Assembly: GCA_037952775.1 (NCBI GenBank)
Contig: JBANAY010000003.1
Location: 15,376,001-15,440,000 of the forward strand
Reading direction: 5' to 3'
From: Clonostachys chloroleuca
Taxonomy: Eukaryota > Ascomycota > Sordariomycetes > Hypocreales > Bionectriaceae
DNA length: 64,000 nt
Each line of letters starts with the position of its first letter. Position 1 is the first letter of the stretch. The notes beneath the pieces are model-generated. The model made no database searches and was not told the origin of the DNA. It saw only the letters and a program-made list of their open reading frames with translations. Below are positions 23,540 to 33,284 of the stretch, in pieces. The translations under genes were made by a program, and so were the position numbers.

Positions 23540-23658
23540 GCCGATGCTCACTTATCGGCTCAAGCCAACGGACTGCCGTGATTTGGCTGGATCATGGCAA
23601 TGCCGATTTGGAAATGCGGAGGCATTAAACCGATCGGCAACCTTTAAATCAAGCCGAT
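23540..23658. promoter_or_regulatory. Cluster operator region shared by hydantoinase and MFS permease genes
   Basis: Five GCCGAT/ATCGGC hexamers lie in 119 bp: 23540, 23554, 23602, 23633 and 23653. The first two form an inverted pair with an 8-base gap. The fourth lies in the 11-mer ACCGATCGGCA shared with the D-carbamoylase promoter. They sit about 150-270 bp before the minus-strand hydantoinase ATG and about 370-490 bp before the plus-strand permease ATG, so they could serve both. The rest of 23391-24031 holds no gene. Confidence 0.6.
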
Positions 23659-24031
23659 GAGAGCCAAGTGATAACAGAAATGTGATCCACTCGCAGATAG
23701 CGTTGATAGCAAGATAACAGTCATTTGGTTGATAACCGTTATCTGTCAAGGTCCGGTGAGAGATTCTCGCTTCATGCCTGACCTTGATCGTTCGATTGTC
23801 TCAATTGACTTATCAGATATGTCAGGGATGGCAAGCCGGTAGTGCTATGAGCCCTTGGAGATGACAGCAACTTGAGCCATGTCATGACAGGTTGACGTTG
23901 TCCCATATTTATCTGCCACCTGCCCCTGCCAAAAGCCAACCTTGTCTCGAGGAATTGGCAACTTTCTAAGAATCAATTGGCTTCGATAACGTCTCTTCTA
24001 CACTTGATCAGTCCAATTAGATTTGTCCAAG

Positions 24032-25727
24032 ATGTCAACTGCAGTTGAAGAGGTCCGCTCCTCGAAAGAGGTTGCGGTGTCTCCAAACGACAGCAAGCCA
24101 GATTCTGAACATGGGTCATCAGATTATTACATTGATCCCGTCAAAGAGAGTCGCATGATGAGAAAGTTCGATGTATGTCTTGTTTTCCATTTTTCCAGCC
24201 AATTCACAATGTTAACACAAAGAGCAGCTCTTCGCAGTCGCTGCCATGGGATTCCTTTACTTGATGTCAAATCTGGACCGAAGCAACTTGGGAAACGCCA
24301 ACATTGCCGGCCTTCCCGAGGAACTCAACCTCGTAGGCAACCAATTTGGAACTGCAACTACGTTACTGTAAGATATCCGTACCGCCTGCACTTACTAGAC
24401 ATTATTAACTTCCCTACCTCCAGATTTGCAACCTATGTCCCTCTCGAAGGTCCCGTTGCCGTCCTGCTGAAAGTTATCGGGCCAAAACCACTCATGGCCA
24501 TTTCCGCCTTTTGCTGGGGCTCTGCGACTCTTGGAATGAGTAAATAACAATGATCGCCATCGGGAATAGCCTTTCACTAACACTCACAGGTTTCGTTAAG
24601 GACTACCGAGCGTTATATGCCTGTCGACTCCTCATTGGACTATTCGAAGCCGGTCTTATCCCATGCATCAACGTTTACTTGGGATGGGTGTACAAGAAAT
24701 CCGAACGTGGAAAGAGATCTTCCATGATATTTGCGTTCAGTGCATTCTCCAGCGCGTTCGGTGGCATCCTTGCCTACGGCCTCACACAAATCCGAACGGA
24801 CAACTTCTCCGGCTGGCGGTGGCTCTTCGCCATCGAGGGTGCAATGACCTTCGTGATTGTGCCTTGCTTCTACTTCGTCTTCCCCAAGTCCCCCACCGAG
24901 GCTTGGTTTCTCACGGCAGAAGAAAAACAAATGATGCAAGCACGCTACGATGCCGATCCGAGCTGGGGCAATGATGAAGAGTTCTCCTGGGCCGAATGCT
25001 TCAAGGCGTTCAAGGACCCCAAATGGTGGGCATTCTGGGCGTACCAATTTTCAGTCAACATCTCTCTCTATGGCTTGACGACCTTTCTTCCTACAATTGT
25101 CAGGGGACTTGGATATACCTCTGTGCATGCCAATCTCATGACAGTACCCATCTATATCTGCTCTCTGCTTTTCTTCTTGGTCATTGCCTACTTCTCAGAC
25201 CGGACACAGATGAGAGGCCCATATCTTCTTGGTTGTTTGATGTGCCTAATTATTGGATATGCCATTCTTATTAGTGTTGAGAACCTCAAAGTGAGGTTCT
25301 TCGCCTGTTTCCGTATGTTGTTCTCACTATCCCAATGATTGAATGTACTAACGTCTGGTATCCAGTTGCCGCTCTTGGGATTTATCCAACAACCGGTCTC
25401 TCCACAATGTGGCTGCAGGACAATGCGGCAAAGCACTACAAGCGAGCCACGATGGTCGGTTTCATGCTATGCCTAGGAAACACAGCTGGTGTCGCCGTTG
25501 GACAAATCTTCACCACGCCCACAGCCCCCCGATACATTCTTGGACTGTCGGTTGCCATGGGCTTGGCTGCATTTGCCGGTCTGATTGTCATTGTGCTCAT
25601 GGTCAGCTTCACCGTTGTCAACCGCAGGCGAGCTGCGAGACTTCTGGCTGCAGAGCAGGCAGGCGCTCCTATTGCGCCAAATCCTGACTTGGGTGACTAC
25701 TGTCCACACTTCAAGTATTCCATTTAG
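24032..25727 (+). CDS. MFS permease, anion:cation symporter (Dal5/allantoate permease-like)
   Basis: Plasma-membrane importer of small organic anions by proton symport. Five exons (24032-24172, 24228-24367, 24424-24539, 24590-25312, 25366-25727) give 493 aa with about 12 hydrophobic segments. The hallmark of the ACS family follows TM1: GFLYLMSNLDRSNLGNANIAGL. Later segments include LIGLFEAGLIPCINVYLGWVYKKSERGKRS and GIYPTTGLSTMWLQDN. Substrates of this family include allantoate, ureidosuccinate and nicotinate. Ureidosuccinate is itself an N-carbamoyl amino acid, so uptake of N-carbamoyl amino acids or related compounds fits the neighbours (inference). Divergent from the hydantoinase gene and probably co-regulated. 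Confidence 0.88.
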
Positions 25728-26451
25728 GGGATTCTAACCTCAAGTACAACAATTTGGAATGTAAAACATAATCTGGGCATAGACCAATATCAACAACTTC
25801 TCTTTAACAAATTTTAGTTATACTAGCTAGTCTGGGGTTGATTCCCAATATAATATCAGTTGTCATTCATTTGGCAAAATTGAAGTTCAAGTTGTTTGAA
25901 ATTTCATCCTCATCTTGTAAGAACATGGAAACCATAAAAACTGAGAACCTATGAGAGCAACTTCAAGTCCTTTCCAAATTGTAGCCCGAAATATTTGTTG
26001 CAACTCCCCAATATCAAGAATCACTTGTTTCCACATACCTAAATACAGCGATTGCCTTTTGTCTAGCATCAAGACGTATTAGACATGAATTCACGAGCTC
26101 CAGTAGTCATGTACCAACTAAGATTGGCCTCGATAGCTATCTCATCTTCATCTTATGCCCGGTGTATCCCCGTTGTTACCCCAGTTTCTCCAATCTTAGT
26201 TAACTTCGGTTCCTCTTGCACTCTTCCGTTTTCGATCCCGACTCAAAGCGATAACGGCTCGGTATGTTTAGTATTCATGAACTCGGTAAGTACTAGCCGA
26301 TACTGCAGAACGGCATCAGTCCGATAAATCTGTTAGCTAAACATCAGATGTCAGAGTAGCACTAATTGCTTCTGTAAGCTCGTTTCAATGACATTATTTC
26401 TTTCAGGTGCTTCAGGTCCAATTACTTTGAGCATTCAGCATAAGACCAAGT
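25728..26451. other. Intergenic region upstream of the M20 hydrolase
   Basis: AT-rich, without a gene-like frame. One GCCGAT at 26296-26301, 150 bp before the M20 ATG, with CGGCATCAGTCCGAT close behind. Confidence 0.5.
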
Positions 26452-27544
26452 ATGGCAGACACCCCAGTTGTCCAGCTGCTCTGGCAGCTTATGGAGATCC
26501 CTTCGGTCAGCGAGGAAGAGCAGAAGATTGGCATTTTTCTTTCAAAATATCTAGAGAATCTTGGATACACTGTTGAGCTTATTCCCATTACACCAGATTC
26601 CGACCGCTGCAATGTTTACGCCTATCTGGGTACCGACCGCAAGGCTCGGACTTGCATGACTTCCCACATGGACACGGTGCCGCCTCATATTGATTTCATA
26701 ATTGAGGGCGATATCATCTACGGGCGCGGGGCATGTGACGACAAGGGGCCATTGGCTGCTCAAATCATAGCCGCCGAAGAGTTACGTGCGGAGCGTGCTG
26801 TCAAAGATGGCGATATCTCTCTCCTTTTCGTCGTGGGGGAAGAAAAGGGAGGCCCCGGCATGCTTGCTGTCAATGCCATGAATTTGAGTTGGGAAGCAAT
26901 CATGTTCGGAGAACCTACCGAAGGGAAGCTGGCAGTCGGCCACAAGGGACATTTCGTGTTCGAGCTCTTTGCAAGAGGTTTTGCCAGTCACTCCGGATAT
27001 CCTGAGAAGGGTAAAAATGCAGCCACTACCCTGGTGACTCTACTCGACGAACTCAAATCTTTGGATCTCCCAACATCGGAGCTCCTAGGACCTACAACCT
27101 TCAATCTTGGTAAGATTCAGGGTGGTGTAGCCTACAATATTCTTGCCGCAGACGCTTATGCTCTATGTGGCATCCGCGTCGCCGCAAACCTCGAAGAGAT
27201 TGAGAAAAAGGTCGCCGAGGTAGTCAAAAAGTACCCCGATGTCACACTAAAGAAGTCATTTGGGTACCCTGAGACGTATCTAGACTACGAGATTGAAGGT
27301 AAGACTCCGTTTCCATGTTCATTATCTTATATTCTGATTATTTCCAGGATTGGATTCGATGCCGGTTTCGTTCGGCACCGACATCCCACGTCTAAAAGGA
27401 AACCACAAACGCTACCTATACGGGCCCGGATCTATTTTACACGCTCATGGAGTAAATGAGCAAGTCGCGATTCCCGATTTGATTGAATCTGTTGCTGTGT
27501 ACAAGAGACTTGTCTTAGCATCATTAGAAAAGAACACGCAATAG
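26452..27544 (+). CDS. M20-family metallohydrolase (ArgE/DapE/aminoacylase type)
   Basis: Zinc-dependent hydrolase of N-acyl or N-carbamoyl amino acids or peptides. Two exons (26452-27298, 27348-27544) give 347 aa. Metal ligands are visible: His72 and Asp74 in TSHMDTVPP, Asp in GRGACDDKGPLAAQ (91-104), Glu130/Glu131 in VVGEEKGGPG, Glu154 in FGEPTEGK, and a C-terminal His in ILHAHGVNEQV. A dimerisation (lid) domain separates the two catalytic halves. Closest in style to fungal acetylornithine deacetylase-like proteins. The same superfamily contains N-carbamoyl-L-amino acid hydrolases, which would complement the D-specific carbamoylase here, but that assignment is inference. Confidence 0.85.
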
Positions 27545-27710
27545 CATGGCACATTTAGTGCTGATCTAAACAAACTGTGAACTATCAATATGCCTTTAAT
27601 TGAGATATGCCTGTGTCAGTCTATGCTTAATTCCGATCAAAGTACATCTAAATTCAAGTGCGCCGGATCAATGTTACCGATGATGCAAGTTTATCGAGTG
27701 CTGAAGGAAG

Positions 27711-27769
27711 GCCGATGATATCGGCATCGGCTCTGTAATCCGACCAAAATGATATCTCTGTAAGCCGAT
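27711..27769. promoter_or_regulatory. Clustered GCCGAT/ATCGGC sites upstream of the second aminotransferase
   Basis: Four hexamers in 59 bp: 27711, 27720, 27726 and 27764. The first two form a tight inverted repeat with a 3-base gap (GCCGAT-GAT-ATCGGC). The nearest is 135 bp before the ATG at 27904. The rest of the 27545-27903 gap is empty. Confidence 0.58.
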
Positions 27770-27903
27770 CCAGTTCCTACCAGTTGATCTACCTCCCCCT
27801 GACGCTGGTAATTCATGCGTATGTCCATTGAAATACCAATGTTATTGTAGTGCGAATATGTCAGATTACAGGCTCAAGGACTATCAGCTCTTTCTTATCC
27901 AAC

Positions 27904-29221
27904 ATGCCCGTCACACTCGGAGATATTCCCCAACAACCTCGTGACGAGGCCTTCGCTTTGACCGCGGATTTCAAGGCAGATAATCATCCCAACAAGGTCA
28001 GCCTTAGCGCAGGAGTATATAGGGATGGAAATTCCAAGCCATGGGTTCTATCAAGTGTGAGAGAGGTAGGCTTGGCTCCCTGATATCTACTACATCCATC
28101 CATGATCTAATCCACCACGGTCGCAGGCGAAAAGAATTCTACATGAGACAACCAATCTAGATCATGAATACCTTCCTATACAAGGCTTAGATTCGTTTCT
28201 GGATGTAGCAAGGGATCTGATTCTCGGAAAGGGGGCCGCAGCCACTGCCAATGTTGTCTCTCTGCAGACAATATCGGGCACAGGAGCCAACCATGTAGGG
28301 GCTGCTTTCCTTGTCCAAAAGCTCCAGCCCAAGAACGTTTTCATCTCTGATCCCACTTGGAGTAACCATCATCTCGTCTGGACAGTGGGCGCTCCGACTG
28401 TCACGCAACGGAAGTATCCCTATTACGACTTCTCAAACCACACCCTCGACTTTTACGGCATTATGTCAACTCTCGAAACAGAGGCCGAAGAGAATGACGT
28501 TGTAATTCTACACGCATGCTCTCATAACCCAACAGGAGCTGACCCATCACGAGAGCAATGGCAATCTCTCGCAGCGTTGTTCAAGCGAAAGAAGCTGTTC
28601 GCCTTCTTCGACTCGGCCTACCAAGGCTTTGCAACCGGAGATGTGGAGGCGGATGGTTGGGCAGTCCGCCATTTCCAGCAGACTCTTTTTGGTGAGTCCA
28701 GTGCGGAAGAAGACCCTTCTTCTGCTCCTCCTGGCATGTGCATCGCTCAATCATTTGCCAAGAACTTTGGCCTTTATGGTGAGCGCGTTGGCGCTTTCCA
28801 TCTCATTCTACCAAAGCAGACCCCGGCTGCTGGCGCTAGAAGTGAGCTGCTACGGCTGGTTCGTGCCGAGATCTCCAATCCTCCTCTCTTCGGGGCCCGA
28901 ATCGTACAGACCGTATTATCTGACGCCAAGTTGAGGACTATGTGGGAGAATGATCTGCGAGTCATGTCCGGTCGTATTACGAAGATGAGGTCGCTTCTCA
29001 GGCAGGCCATTGAGGAAGATCCCAATCCAGGAGACTGGAGCCGCCTCGAGTCACAGATTGGAATGTTTAGTTTCACTGGCTTGAGCGAGAAGCAGGTTTT
29101 GAGGCTGAGGGAAGTCCACCACATTTACTTGATGAACAATGGGCGTATAAGTCTGAGCGGTGTTAACGAGGGTAACGTGAAATATATTGCGAGCGCATTT
29201 AATGAAGTCTTAAGGCAATAG
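27904..29221 (+). CDS. Aspartate/aromatic amino acid aminotransferase, class I
   Basis: PLP enzyme of the AspAT/TyrB subgroup. Two exons (27904-28065 and 28127-29221) give 418 aa. Features include the N-terminal KVSLSAGVYRDGNSKPWVL, TISGTGANHVGAAFL, the PLP-binding SHNPTGADP, FDSAYQGF, the Schiff-base Lys266 in AQSFAKNFGLYGERVG, an Arg in the substrate pocket, and the C-terminal INGRISLSGVNEGN-like end. The subgroup converts aspartate, glutamate or aromatic amino acids. With the first aminotransferase it could recover L-amino acids from 2-oxo acids made upstream in the pathway (inference). Its promoter holds the densest group of cluster hexamers apart from the hydantoinase/permease promoter. 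Confidence 0.87.
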
Positions 29222-29340
29222 TTATACAGGCTCGAGGTATTTAATTCTAAATTTCAATTGCTTTGTTGGCTTTGGTGCAAATCATTGAAGAAGTGATCAA
29301 GTTAAATGAAGCGATAGGAAACTCCCAAAAGAAAGATTTT

Positions 29341-31704
29341 TTATACAACATAGCTTCCAAGTTCTTCTGTTGTCAGTCCCAGGTTCTCGTCCCAGCTTGC
29401 ATCTGTAGTGTCCAAAAATGCTTGGAGTAGTGGGTTGTCCAACGGATCAACCACAGTATGGCCGATCCCTCCATCTTCGTAGTTGCCATCCGCTGAGTTC
29501 GGAGGAAGGAAATTATTCCAGTCGTAAGCCTCAAAGTCGGAAATGCCTGACTGAGGTGGATTGGGAGATATATAGTTCATGGGAGTGGTATAGGCTAGGG
29601 CATTGTTTGATGCGGCAGCCTCCTCCACAGCCGTTGCTCTGGCAAAAAGCCGGCTCACATTCCATTGCATATGTACGAGCCGCGAGAAGTACTGAGCGGC
29701 TGTTGCATTCCCGCTGTCCCGCATCCCTTTCAGCAGCTGAAAAGCAGCTTGAACTGCATCAGAGTCACTTGAGTTGGGGGAGATGATGGCCGAAATAATG
29801 AGAACAAGTGTTGAAGAAAAGAGATGGTGTGTGTCAAAATATCCGTATGTAGCCAAAGCATTCTCAATAAATAGTTGGTATATAATGCTATTTGATGTTC
29901 TGGCAGCAGATATGCAGGCATCAGATAATGTTCTGGCGGTGTCGGAAATAGGAGCTGTTGCAGCTCCTGGTGGATTCGCAAACGGCTTCTTAACCTTCAG
30001 CACGTGAAGAAGGATCGGTCTCGTCGTCAAAATAATGCACTGGTTGAAATGCAGTTGTAAAGAGGCAACTGATCGGGGGATGGTTCCTTGGCCAAGTTGA
30101 AGGCTGGGCGGTGCATGTGCATCCCATTTCTTGAGCTTCTTTAAGATTGAGCGTACATTCTGCACAAATTTCCCAGGGTTGGACCTTGAAGATGGACCGT
30201 AAATATCTTGCATGATGGACCCGGTGATACGGGACAGCTCTATATGAGCAGCCAAATGCGCAGGTGATCCCAATCTTTCCTGCACCTCCTTCGGAAGGCC
30301 GTCAAAGGATGGCAGCTGCACGTCAATGTCGGAATCTTGGATCGTCACTGGCTGACCCAGTCGTGAACTTGTCGACCTATCAAAGATATAAACAGTCCAC
30401 CAAAGTCGAATCCTATTCTCTCTCTCGACGGGTGACAAGACAGTACCCTCAGGCAGACAGCGATGCAGACCAAGAGTTGTACTCATCCGCATTGCTATTC
30501 CGCTGTACATGTGAGCCGATTTCACTCTGCCTAGCGCATTAGAGTAAAAGCACTACAATTTCAGCGTCAGCTCGTCAGTCATTCAACCTACTTATCTCTA
30601 CTTCTAAGCCCCTCCCACTTGGCCAACAAAAGGGAAGCATAGGCAAGGAAGTATGAGGAATATATTGGGCCAGCTTACAAATAACAGCATAACCTCTACT
30701 TGGGCTATGCTCGGCTCTTCAAACAAGTCTTGGAGTAGTTTCACCGCCGTGAGAAAATAATCAGTGCCGGGAACAGCCGGTCCACGGCCATGGCTGGCCG
30801 TTGGTATTGAGGTTGAGTAGAGCTCGCCGAGGGCCAACACAACAAAGAGCTTACAAGCCCAAACGGCGTCAAAATTGGGGCTCTCTTTAGATGCGTATGC
30901 TTTCTCAAGCTGCTGCAGAAAGTCACCATGCATGAAGAAATGGTAGTCCTGACCGATGAAACGCAGGGCCACTCGTATCAGGAGCATCCCACGAATGCGC
31001 TCAGGAAGCTTACATCCAGCGAGGCCACTAGTTTGGCGAGCAAAGGCAGGATCACGCACATACTGGTGCTCTGATGTCATAGATGGCGGTGTTGAATGGG
31101 GATTGAGACATTGCAGTATACGATCTCCAAATGCAAGGCACGTGGATTCACCAACGAATTGCTGTCGCAAGGCTTGGTCCAGCTGAAACAGGCTTCGTGG
31201 TTCAAGGTAGGGGTTGCTGATCTCGCTATCCACTACAGGACCCTGACTGGTTGCGCGGGAATCTTGAGCCATCGAGGGCCGGCTTGGGCTGGCTTCGCGG
31301 CTTTCTGGTTCAGCTTCCACATTACTCGTCCGTCTGTTGCTGTTCTGCAGCTGGTCCAGGTAGCTGGGTCCGGAGGTTAGCACCACGGCCGTCAAAATGC
31401 GAGGTCATATTCCGTACCTTTGTGAGACTGTCACTCTTCTCTCTCGCTGAGGATATTCGCAAAGAGAGTCTTTCTTGGCATTCTTGCATCTTTGGCACGG
31501 AACACCGCCGGAGCACTTCACCTTGAGTGTGTGGCAGCGGCGGCAGTTGGACGAGTCCGTTGTGAGTACAACGGATGCTTGATTGCGATATTACTCTGCA
31601 TGTTTTGGGGCCTCAACTTACGCAATGTAGGAACGTTTCTTCCCCTTCCGTGGCGGCTCGCCTCCACTCCTGTCTGGTGTTGCTGGCGAGGACATATCGG
31701 TCAT
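29341..31704 (-). CDS. Second Zn2Cys6 transcription factor at the cluster border
   Basis: Nuclear regulator of the fungal-specific TF family. Clear exons are the zinc cluster exon (about 31577-31419), 31362-30679 and 30552-29341. The six cysteines run C-x2-C-x6-C-x5-C-x2-C-x8-C (31545-31459), starting NCRRCHTLKVKC; the last spacing of 8 is slightly unusual. A Ser/Pro-rich linker follows, then the middle homology region with MYSGIAMRMSTTLGLH, RLWWTVYIFDRSTSSRLGQP and an acidic tail ending DENLGLTTEELGSYVV. The N-terminal exon (ATG at 31704 or 31695, PPRKGKKRSYIA, strong donor GTAAGT at 31621) does not join the zinc cluster exon in frame with any acceptor I can see, so the first intron is unresolved. 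ATCGGC at 31950 lies upstream. A role in regulating the cluster is inferred from position. Confidence 0.8.
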
Positions 31705-32267
31705 GTTTTGTGCTGTTGCTGTTGTCGGTGATGTGCAGGATGAAGTCGGATGAAGGAACCGACCGTCGGCGATCAACTGACAGGCCGTGTGAGAGGAAGT
31801 TCAGGGGGCTGATTAGGGGAGGCAGCACTGTGGAGGCCCTCTTATCAGGTGACATGAGCCTAAACCTGCCCTGTAATTCTTATCAGTTAGCGGCTAGATA
31901 GTGGTTATGTAAGCGGGGATTCAGCACCTCAAGGGGTACTGGTCACCGGATCGGCTCAAATATCCCGACGCCAAGTGATAAACCGATCGCCCTGCAAGGC
32001 CAAAATCTGACAACAATAGCAATTTCGCTGCATGGTTGATCAGGCATGTAGTTGAAGAAGCTTACGCAATCCGAGCAGTATGGTGTAGATAGACAATGGC
32101 AGCGGAGGACTCAACCACGGTTCTTTCATCAAGTACTTTTCTCAAAGGCACATCAGTTCTTGAACTTCAGGTTGGCAAAACAGTTCTTCTCTCATGTCGG
32201 TAATTTCGTTCTTAATTAAAACAAGACGAAATCAAAATCTTGCCTGTAGAGAGCGCAATCGTACATA
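31705..32267. other. Intergenic region with one ATCGGC site
   Basis: Promoter side of the second regulator. ATCGGC at 31950-31955 within CACCGGATCGGCTC, and ACCGATCGCC near 31982. No gene-like frame; this is the last place moving right where the cluster hexamer sits in a promoter. Confidence 0.5.
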
Positions 32268-33284
32268 TCAAGCCTTGTTCCGACCTAAATTCTCCAAATA
32301 CTGGCCAGCGACGTCAACTACTGCCTCCTCAAAGCTCTTCAACTCCCTGCCCAGCAGCTCTTCCATCTCGGTTGAATCATATTTCACAGGTAGGACCGGC
32401 ACTACACCTCTCTTGAAAGCTCCCGCCGCTGTAGCCTCAGGGAAAGCCTTTTCCACGTGATCAAATATCGTCGAATATTCCACGGTGCGCGCAATGCCAA
32501 AATCTCGTGGAGAGCTAGAATCCATCATCGCCACACGCAAATGTATGTCAGCCAAGTCATCGATGTGGACAAATGCGCCGTGGATTGGGAATGGAAGCTC
32601 CCCGCCAAACATTCCTGGCATTAGGAAGTTGTTGGAGCTGTTCTGTCCGAACATCATATCCGCTGTTGTAATCAGCTCGTTCCTGCCGAAGACGTGTCCA
32701 GGCATGATATAAGAAAGACTGAAATGTGGTTTCTGTGTCTTGATAAATTCCTCCGTTTTGTGTATCTCAGCTATCTTAGCCAGGATGTATGCCTCCATGG
32801 GATTCGCAAACGACGGAGGAACAGAGTCCAAAGGGGGGATACGGGTCGAGGAGGAAACGGCGACGGTCGTGGATGGATTGAGGCCGAGGTTGGTAACAAT
32901 CGAGGAGGTAATAACCACCCGTCGAACAGTAGGCGTCTTCAGTGCTGAAGACAGCAAAGATGAGGATATTGATATTGTCGGTTCGTAAACTTGAGACCAG
33001 GGCTCATAGTCAGGGAATGGCACAGGTGAGCCTGTATGAATGATATGAGAGACTCCTTCCAGAACGGAATCAAAGGCGCCATCGATGGTCATGTCAGGAA
33101 TAATAGCTATTATGAGGCGAGCCCCCGCGCTAAGCTTCTGGATAACTGGATTGTTTCTGATCAAAGTCGCCTTTTCTTCAGAGCGTACAGTAGCGACCGC
33201 TGAATGTCCATCCAAGAGAGCTGAGACAAGGATTCGAAAGCCGACCAAGCCAGAGGTTCCTGTAATGAGTATCTTGGTCGCCAT
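32268..33284 (-). CDS. NAD(P)-dependent epimerase/dehydratase, dihydroflavonol-reductase-like SDR
   Basis: Extended short-chain dehydrogenase, probably reducing a ketone or aldehyde with NADPH. Single exon of 338 aa from ATG 33284. Visible features are the nucleotide motif ITGTSGLVG (TGxxGxxG), IIHTGSPVP, VVITSSI with the catalytic Ser region, the YILAK catalytic Tyr-x3-Lys, and the C-terminal MEELLGRELKSFEEAVVD. Fungal members of this group often act as ketone or methylglyoxal reductases (Gre2-like). It flanks the cluster but lacks the cluster hexamer upstream, so it is likely outside it. Confidence 0.85.
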   Translation of the reverse strand: MATKILITGTSGLVGFRILVSALLDGHSAVATVRSEEKATLIRNNPVIQKLSAGARLIIAIIPDMTIDGAFDSVLEGVSHIIHTGSPVPFPDYEPWSQVYEPTISISSSLLSSALKTPTVRRVVITSSIVTNLGLNPSTTVAVSSSTRIPPLDSVPPSFANPMEAYILAKIAEIHKTEEFIKTQKPHFSLSYIMPGHVFGRNELITTADMMFGQNSSNNFLMPGMFGGELPFPIHGAFVHIDDLADIHLRVAMMDSSSPRDFGIARTVEYSTIFDHVEKAFPEATAAGAFKRGVVPVLPVKYDSTEMEELLGRELKSFEEAVVDVAGQYLENLGRNKA

